The notes beneath the pieces are model-generated. The model did not search any database, was not told the origin of the DNA, and saw nothing but the letters and a program-made list of their open reading frames with translations. Positions 6,769-10,684 of a DNA stretch of 10,684 bases are shown piece after piece. A program made the position numbers and the translations under genes. Location: contig CAKSEM010000034.1 of the NCBI GenBank assembly GCA_934446485.1, positions 1 to 10,684 on the forward strand, written 5' to 3'. Within the stretch, counting starts at the first letter, position 1. Each line of letters starts with the position of its first letter. The DNA is from an uncultured Eubacteriales bacterium (GTDB lineage Bacteria > Bacillota > Clostridia > Oscillospirales > CAG-272).

Positions 6769-6787
6769 ATTCCGGAGATACCGGAAT
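6769..6787 (+). repeat. Second ATTCCGG inverted repeat downstream of the terminator
   Basis: ATTCCGG (6769-6775) and CCGGAAT (6781-6787) are perfect inverted copies around the loop AGATA. The same 7-mer makes up the outer arms of the terminator just upstream, so four copies (two each way) lie within 106 bases. No T-run follows on either strand. It could be a DNA-binding site, an alternative RNA pairing partner, or a small relic repeat. Confidence 0.55.
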
Positions 6788-6833
6788 AATCCCGCATAAT
6801 CACGTCCGGAACTCTGCCATGATCCCAACCTGA

Positions 6834-6863
6834 TTCACAGCCGACAGATGACTCACATATCAT
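6834..6863 (+). promoter_or_regulatory. Candidate sigma-A promoter for the small membrane ORF
   Basis: TTCACA (6834-6839) and TATCAT (6858-6863) are each one base off consensus and are 18 bp apart. Transcription would begin near 6870, about 36 bases before the ATG at 6906. It fits a new transcription unit after the ATPase terminator but is only a pattern match. Confidence 0.4.
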
Positions 6864-6905
6864 AGACATTGAAGCCGAATGTTATCAGTGACTGGAGTCA
6901 TAAAT

Positions 6906-7064
6906 ATGATGTCTGTTCTGTTTGACGTCTTTCTGTCAGCATTCTTTATATACGGAATCTACAGTGCAATGAGTGAGGTCAGACGTGCCGTGAGGCGGTT
7001 AATTCGCCGCCGTTCCGCGATTGACAAAAACAGCCTTCGGAGATATAATATTATAAGTAAATAG
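6906..7064 (+). CDS. Possible small single-span membrane protein, unknown function
   Basis: I do not recognise this gene. From ATG 6906 it would encode 52 residues. A hydrophobic stretch (about 3-21, VLFDVFLSAFFIYGIYSAM) fits one membrane helix. It is followed by a strongly basic tail with several Arg pairs (R-R-A-V-R-R-L-I-R-R-R), as expected for a helix with its C terminus inside. GGAG (6894-6897) lies 8 bases before ATG 6906, so I prefer it to the upstream ATG at 6879, which precedes that site. It is more AT-rich than its neighbours. The recD2 promoter lies inside its last codons, and its stop is 21 bases before recD2. It could be a real accessory membrane peptide or a chance frame in a promoter region; no homology argument is available. 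Confidence 0.4.
   Translation: MMSVLFDVFLSAFFIYGIYSAMSEVRRAVRRLIRRRSAIDKNSLRRYNIISK
7021..7049 (+). promoter_or_regulatory. Exact consensus sigma-A promoter of recD2-comFC
   Basis: TTGACA (7021-7026), a 17-bp spacer, and TATAAT (7044-7049) match the sigma-A/sigma-70 consensus at every position with ideal spacing. The expected start is near 7056-7057, giving a leader of about 30 bases that contains the recD2 GGAGG site (7076-7080). TATAATATTATA (7044-7055) is also a perfect 12-bp palindrome. A GC inverted repeat, GGCGG (6994-6998) with CCGCC (7007-7011), lies just upstream of the -35 box. The promoter overlaps the 3' end of the small reading frame. Confidence 0.85.
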
Positions 7065-7079
7065 TTCTTCCCTTCGGAG
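7034..7079 (+). repeat. Short direct repeat CCTTCGGAG around the recD2 promoter
   Basis: CCTTCGGAG occurs at 7034-7042, within the promoter spacer, and again at 7071-7079, overlapping the recD2 ribosome binding site. Both copies are followed within three bases by ATAAT. It could be a repeated operator, but the second copy is partly explained by the Shine-Dalgarno sequence. Confidence 0.35.
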
Positions 7080-7085
7080 GTCATA

Positions 7086-9362
7086 ATGTCGGAATACAAT
7101 ATTCTACAAAACGGTGTCGCCGACGGCGGCAGTTCAGACGGCGACACCATATCCGGCATCGTTGATTCGATCGTATACCGCAGCGACGAGAGCGGCTACA
7201 CGGTCTGTATCGTTGAGGACGAGCAGGGGCTGCCTGTAACCGCTGTCGGCACTATGCCGTACCTCAGCGAGGGGGACAGGCTTACAGCACACGGCAAATG
7301 GATAACTCACCGCACATACGGCAGACAGTTCTCAGTTGAAGCATTTGAGCGTTCCCTCCCTGCCGAGGAAGGCGATATTCTCCGATATCTCGCATCGGGA
7401 GCCGTACGCGGAATCGGCCCCAAAACTGCACAGAAGATCGTTGAAAAGTTCGGCACCGACAGCTTTGACGTAATAGAAAACAATCCCGAATGGCTCGCTT
7501 CGATCAGCGGCATATCGAGAGCTAAGGCAGACGCGATCGGAAAGAGCTTCCGCAGCATTTCAGGCTCCAGAGAATTTCTCATGTTCAGCCGCGACTTTTT
7601 CTCTCCCGCTACTGCTATGCGCATATATAAGCGTTGGGGCAACTCTGCAATCAAAAGGATCTGCGAAAATCCGTACAGCCTCTGCGGCACCTACCGCGGG
7701 ATAGGATTTAAGCGTGCAGACCTTATCGCCGCCTCAATCGGAATCCCGGAAGACTCAGAATTCCGCATAGCGGCGGGAATTCTACATATTCTCTCCTCAG
7801 AGGCTTCGCGAAACGGTCACACCTGCCTTCCGTACGGTACCCTTACGGAATGCGCGACCGAGCTTCTCTTCGGTGGGAATCCCGAATGTGCAGCACGTGT
7901 CTCGTCAGTGGCTGACGATATGATATCCGACGGGCGAATATCGGTATATGCCGCTTCGGATGAGCGGTATATATATCACCCATACCTATACAAGGCCGAG
8001 AGCTACATTGCAAAGAAGCTCATCTCCCTATGTCGGCTTTGCCCCGGTATATCGGAAAACGATATATCGCTCTTTATAGACAAAAGCGAGGCGGAGTCCG
8101 GGCTGCGTTACGCCGAATTACAGCGTCGGGCGATAAGCGACGCCCTGCGGTACGGAGTCATGGTTCTGACGGGCGGGCCCGGAACCGGTAAAACCACGAT
8201 CATTAAAGGACTGCTGAGCATTTTCGCGTCTCTCGATATGTCCGTCTGTCTTGCGGCACCCACGGGACGCGCGGCAAAGCGCATGAGCGAGGCAACCTCA
8301 CACGAAGCCAAAACGATACACCGCCTTCTTGAAATGGAGTACAGCTCCGACGATGAAGCGAACTTCATCCGCTGCGAGGCTAATCCGCTCGATGAGCGAG
8401 TGATCATTATAGACGAGGCATCGATGATAGATACGCTCCTGATGGAGTCGCTCCTCAGAGCGATCCGCGAGGGGGCGCGTCTCATTCTGATCGGAGATGC
8501 GGATCAGCTTCCGTCAGTCGGATGCGGTGCCGTGCTTGACGATATCATATCGTCTGAAATGTTCAGGGTCGTGCGTCTTAACGAAGTATTCAGGCAGTCT
8601 GAATCGAGCCGCATCATAACCAATGCTCATCTTATAAATATAGGGCAAATGCCGGATCTCTCTTCTACAGGCACCGACTTCTTTTATCTAAGAAGAACCG
8701 GGGACGATGCCGTTGCAAATACGGTATGCGAGCTCGTCTGCCGCCGACTGCCGCGCGCCTACGGTAACAGCATAGTATCGCAGACGCAGATCATCACCCC
8801 GTCGAGAAAAGGCAGTGCAGGAACAGAGAGCCTCAATGCCATGCTGCAGGCGGCGCTGAACCCGCCTTCCGCCGAAAAAGCGGAGCGCCAGCACCGAAAC
8901 GTTGTGTTCCGAAGCGGCGACCGTGTAATGCAGACGAAGAACGATTACCAAATAGAATGGAATACCACGCTCGGGGAATCGGGATTCGGAGTATACAACG
9001 GGGATATCGGAACCGTTGAGTCAGTCGACACGGAATCGGATTCCCTTACCGTAAATTTTGACGGCAGGCGCTGCGAATACGATACTACGATGCTCGATGA
9101 GCTCGAACACGCATATGCTATCACCGTACATAAAAGCCAGGGCAGCGAGTATCCGGTCGTCATTATACCGCTGTACCGATGCGCGCCGATGCTCCAGTCA
9201 CGCAACCTGCTCTACACCGCCGTAACACGTGCCTCAAAAATGGTCATACTCGTCGGTGAAGAGGAAGTTCTTCAAAAGATGGTACTGAACGATTACCATG
9301 CCGACAGGTGTACAAAGCTGCGCGAGATGATCACATACGCCGCAGAATACGACTGCGAATAG
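7086..9362 (+). CDS. recD2: RecD2 (RecD-like) ATP-dependent DNA helicase
   Basis: RecD2 is an SF1B 5'-to-3' DNA helicase found in bacteria without RecBC partners; it acts in DNA repair and replication-fork maintenance. The 758-residue product has the family layout. An N-terminal OB-like region (20-90) is followed by helix-hairpin-helix repeats near 104-123 (VRGIGPKTAQKI) and 138-155, with another GIGF/KRAD element at 205-215. The helicase core has Walker A GGPGTGKTT (363-371), motif Ia APTGRAAKR (391-399), motif II IIDEAS (441-446), motif III GDADQLPSVG (470-479), motif IV EVFRQ (500-504), and the C-terminal VHKSQGSEYP (681-690) and LYTAVTRA (709-716). No motif is missing. GGAGG (7076-7080) sits 5 bases before the ATG. 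An exact consensus promoter lies just upstream, and comFC follows after 48 bases. Confidence 0.97.
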   Translation: MSEYNILQNGVADGGSSDGDTISGIVDSIVYRSDESGYTVCIVEDEQGLPVTAVGTMPYLSEGDRLTAHGKWITHRTYGRQFSVEAFERSLPAEEGDILRYLASGAVRGIGPKTAQKIVEKFGTDSFDVIENNPEWLASISGISRAKADAIGKSFRSISGSREFLMFSRDFFSPATAMRIYKRWGNSAIKRICENPYSLCGTYRGIGFKRADLIAASIGIPEDSEFRIAAGILHILSSEASRNGHTCLPYGTLTECATELLFGGNPECAARVSSVADDMISDGRISVYAASDERYIYHPYLYKAESYIAKKLISLCRLCPGISENDISLFIDKSEAESGLRYAELQRRAISDALRYGVMVLTGGPGTGKTTIIKGLLSIFASLDMSVCLAAPTGRAAKRMSEATSHEAKTIHRLLEMEYSSDDEANFIRCEANPLDERVIIIDEASMIDTLLMESLLRAIREGARLILIGDADQLPSVGCGAVLDDIISSEMFRVVRLNEVFRQSESSRIITNAHLINIGQMPDLSSTGTDFFYLRRTGDDAVANTVCELVCRRLPRAYGNSIVSQTQIITPSRKGSAGTESLNAMLQAALNPPSAEKAERQHRNVVFRSGDRVMQTKNDYQIEWNTTLGESGFGVYNGDIGTVESVDTESDSLTVNFDGRRCEYDTTMLDELEHAYAITVHKSQGSEYPVVIIPLYRCAPMLQSRNLLYTAVTRASKMVILVGEEEVLQKMVLNDYHADRCTKLREMITYAAEYDCE

Positions 9363-9410
9363 TGCACCGACGAACGCCACAGCGCCGCAAACGAAAGGAC
9401 AATAGCTGAT

Positions 9411-10106
9411 ATGTCACCGATCCGTCGCATATTCGGACACATCTGTGAGCTTATATTTCCGCCGAGATGCGTCATATGCAAAGCGGCAGTCAAGCCGCGC
9501 GACGCGCTCTGCCCTCACTGTCTGAGACTCTTCTCCGATGAGTGTCATGAAGCAGAGCACGGTGCTGCCGATCCGTCAGAGCCCGATATTTACCTCACCT
9601 ACTATCGAGGATGGGATCCGTCGTCACCGCGCATAACCGAACGACTCATATACACGTTCAAGCATCGCCGTGTCCGCTCTCTCACGGATTTTTTCGCACG
9701 CGATCTGTCCTCACGGATCATGCAATATCTGACGGTGCGCTGCATCTCTCCGGAAAACTGCGTCATAACGTACCCTCCGCGCAGCGAACGGGGACTCAGG
9801 CAATACGGATTCGATCAGGCATACGATCTGTCACGGCGCATATCGCATTATACCGGCATATCTCATGTAAGAGCACTTGCCAGACACGGAGGCGTCGAAC
9901 AGAAAGCATTGGGTGCCGCTCAACGTGCCGATAACACGCAAAATTCACTTTATACGACCGGAGCCGATGTTCGCGGGCGGCACGTGATCATAATTGATGA
10001 TGTAACCACTTCGGGAAGCACTCTCGGGTACGCATCTGAGCTGCTCACGGCATCCGGTGCCGCAGACACATTGACCGCCGTAATTGCACGCACAAAAAAG
10101 GCGTAA
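9411..10106 (+). CDS. comFC: ComF family protein (ComFC-like phosphoribosyltransferase fold)
   Basis: ComFC/GntX-type proteins have a zinc-finger start and a phosphoribosyltransferase-like domain. They are required for natural transformation in competent species, and their exact reaction is uncertain. The 231-residue product fits. C20-x-x-C23 and C34-x-x-C37 form a Zn ribbon in its usual N-terminal place. YTFKHRR (about 81-87) and the segment P-R-S-x-R-G-L-R-Q-Y-G-F-D-Q-A follow. The PRPP-binding loop IIIDDVTTSGSTL (193-205) comes near the end. The start is supported by AAAGGA (9394-9399), 11 bases before the ATG. It follows recD2 by 48 bases with no terminator, so the two are probably co-transcribed. 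The ComFA helicase, its operon partner in Bacillus, is absent here. Competence is therefore not implied. Confidence 0.93.
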   Translation: MSPIRRIFGHICELIFPPRCVICKAAVKPRDALCPHCLRLFSDECHEAEHGAADPSEPDIYLTYYRGWDPSSPRITERLIYTFKHRRVRSLTDFFARDLSSRIMQYLTVRCISPENCVITYPPRSERGLRQYGFDQAYDLSRRISHYTGISHVRALARHGGVEQKALGAAQRADNTQNSLYTTGADVRGRHVIIIDDVTTSGSTLGYASELLTASGAADTLTAVIARTKKA

Positions 10107-10130
10107 CAGATAGAAAATCCGCGCCGATAC

Positions 10131-10159
10131 TTGATTATTCGGCACACTTTTGATATACT
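10131..10159 (+). promoter_or_regulatory. Extended -10 promoter of hisS
   Basis: TTGATT (10131-10136), 17 bp, then TATACT (10154-10159) preceded by TG one base upstream (10151-10152), gives an extended -10 promoter. The expected start is near 10166, leaving a leader of about 49 bases. That leader holds a small TGCCC/GGGCA hairpin (10182-10195) and the GGAAAGG site (10197-10203). The leader is too short for a T-box. Confidence 0.7.
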
Positions 10160-10214
10160 AAATATATTATTATGTTAGCTTTGCCCCGACGGGCACGGAA
10201 AGGCACTTTTGACT

Positions 10215-10684
10215 ATGGACAGAATTAAAAAGCCGCGCGGCACAATGGATATTATGCCGCCCACATCGGATCTGTGGATATACGTCGAGGAGAAAATGCG
10301 CGATGTTGCGTCGCGGTTCGGCTTCTCCGAGGTACGCACACCGACATTTGAGGAGCTCGGACTGTTCCGCCGCGGAGTCGGCGATACTACCGATGTCGTT
10401 CAGAAGGAAATGTATACGTTCAGTGACCGCGACGGCACGCTCTTCGCACTTCGTCCCGAGGGAACGGCGTCGGTCGTTCGCGCTATAATCGAAAACGGTC
10501 GCGTCTCGGACCCGATGCCGCTCAAATACTACTACCTTATAAACTGCTTCCGCTATGAAAAGCCTCAGGCAGGCCGCAGCAGAGAGTTCTTCCAGTTCGG
10601 AGTCGAAATGTTCGGAGCACGCGGCGCGGGTGCAGATTTCACCGTTATCTCCCTCGCTCATACGCTCCTCACGGAGCTCGGAAT
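10215..10684 (+). CDS. hisS: Histidyl-tRNA synthetase, N-terminal part (runs off the window)
   Basis: HisRS is a class II enzyme that charges tRNA-His in the cytoplasm. 156 complete codons are visible of a family usually near 420 residues; the 3' end is cut by the window edge. The N terminus KKPRGTMDIMP is the family start. Motif 1 lies around RFGFSEVRTPTFE (34-46). The histidine-site element ALRPEGTA (78-85) follows. Motif 2 is CFRYEKPQAGRSREFFQFGVE (111-131), matching the family pattern E-[RK]-P-Q-x-G-R-x-R-x-F-x-Q. The ATG at 10215 follows GGAAAGG (10197-10203) by 11 bases, and a strong promoter precedes it. It begins a separate transcription unit 108 bases after comFC. No truncation or frameshift is visible in the part present. 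Confidence 0.97.
   Translation, partial: MDRIKKPRGTMDIMPPTSDLWIYVEEKMRDVASRFGFSEVRTPTFEELGLFRRGVGDTTDVVQKEMYTFSDRDGTLFALRPEGTASVVRAIIENGRVSDPMPLKYYYLINCFRYEKPQAGRSREFFQFGVEMFGARGAGADFTVISLAHTLLTELG

Noticed and set aside
6757..6790. ATGACA with AATAAT as a promoter after the ATPase terminator
   Set aside because: The spacer would be 22 bp, too long for sigma-A; the TTCACA/TATCAT pair at 6834-6863 is better.
6879..6905. Nine extra N-terminal residues for the small membrane ORF from ATG 6879
   Set aside because: The GGAG site at 6894-6897 lies inside this stretch and is correctly spaced for ATG 6906; no ribosome site precedes 6879.
10123..10151. GCCGA/TCGGC stem followed by TTTT as a comFC terminator
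   Set aside because: The stem is 5 bp with an 11-base loop, and the T-run is short and offset by several bases; it also overlaps the hisS -35 region. Too weak to call.
10094..10157. A AAA AAG slippery heptamer near the comFC stop (10094-10100), in the right phase for -1 frameshifting
   Set aside because: It is four residues from the end, adds only a short non-conserved tail, and has no upstream Shine-Dalgarno stimulator; only a weak 5-bp stem follows.
10539..10605. Ser and Phe in HisRS motif 2 (G-R-S-R-E-F-F-Q) where Tyr and His are frequent
   Set aside because: Both positions are variable in the family pattern and the key Arg, Glu and Gln are kept, so this is not an active-site defect.
1..10684. 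CRISPR arrays, insertion sequences, tRNA or rRNA genes, prophage or defence genes, riboswitches
   Set aside because: I saw no regularly spaced repeats, transposase motifs, cloverleaf or rRNA sequence, or long structured leaders; almost all bases belong to core genes.

Overview
The window looks like a piece of chromosome from an anaerobic Gram-positive bacterium, most likely a Clostridia-type Firmicute of moderately high GC. Three observations support this. The rotary ATPase is of the bacterial V/A type and is close to Enterococcus hirae Ntp. The Shine-Dalgarno sites are strong, and many are of the AGAAAGG kind, which fits a 16S rRNA tail ending in CCUCCUUUCU. The promoters are clear sigma-A type. 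The species cannot be named from this. All recognisable genes are on the + strand.

Region 1 (1-6680) is a V/A-type ATPase operon in the order I(3' end)-K-E-C-F-A-B-D. It encodes the end of the membrane stator subunit, the rotor ring, the peripheral stalk, the rotor neck, both head subunits and the central shaft. The K subunit carries the full set of Na+ ligands known from E. hirae, so Na+ coupling is predicted. A strong nested-palindrome terminator (6682-6738) closes the operon.

Region 2 (6739-7085) is a short non-conserved spacer. It holds a second ATTCCGG inverted repeat, a plausible promoter and a possible 52-residue one-helix membrane protein. An exact consensus sigma-A promoter (TTGACA, 17 bp, TATAAT) lies in the tail of that small reading frame, just ahead of recD2.

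Region 3 (7086-10106) holds recD2, an SF1B DNA helicase, and comFC, a phosphoribosyltransferase-like competence/DNA-processing protein. They are 48 bases apart and probably co-transcribed. Region 4 (10107-10684) has an extended -10 promoter and the first 156 codons of hisS, which runs off the window.

I found no CRISPR array, insertion sequence, tRNA, rRNA, riboswitch or attachment site, and no sign of an undescribed multi-gene system. This is a core housekeeping region. Its most interesting content is regulatory: the perfect promoter, the nested terminator, the two Shine-Dalgarno classes and the hairpins at the 3' ends of some ATPase genes.
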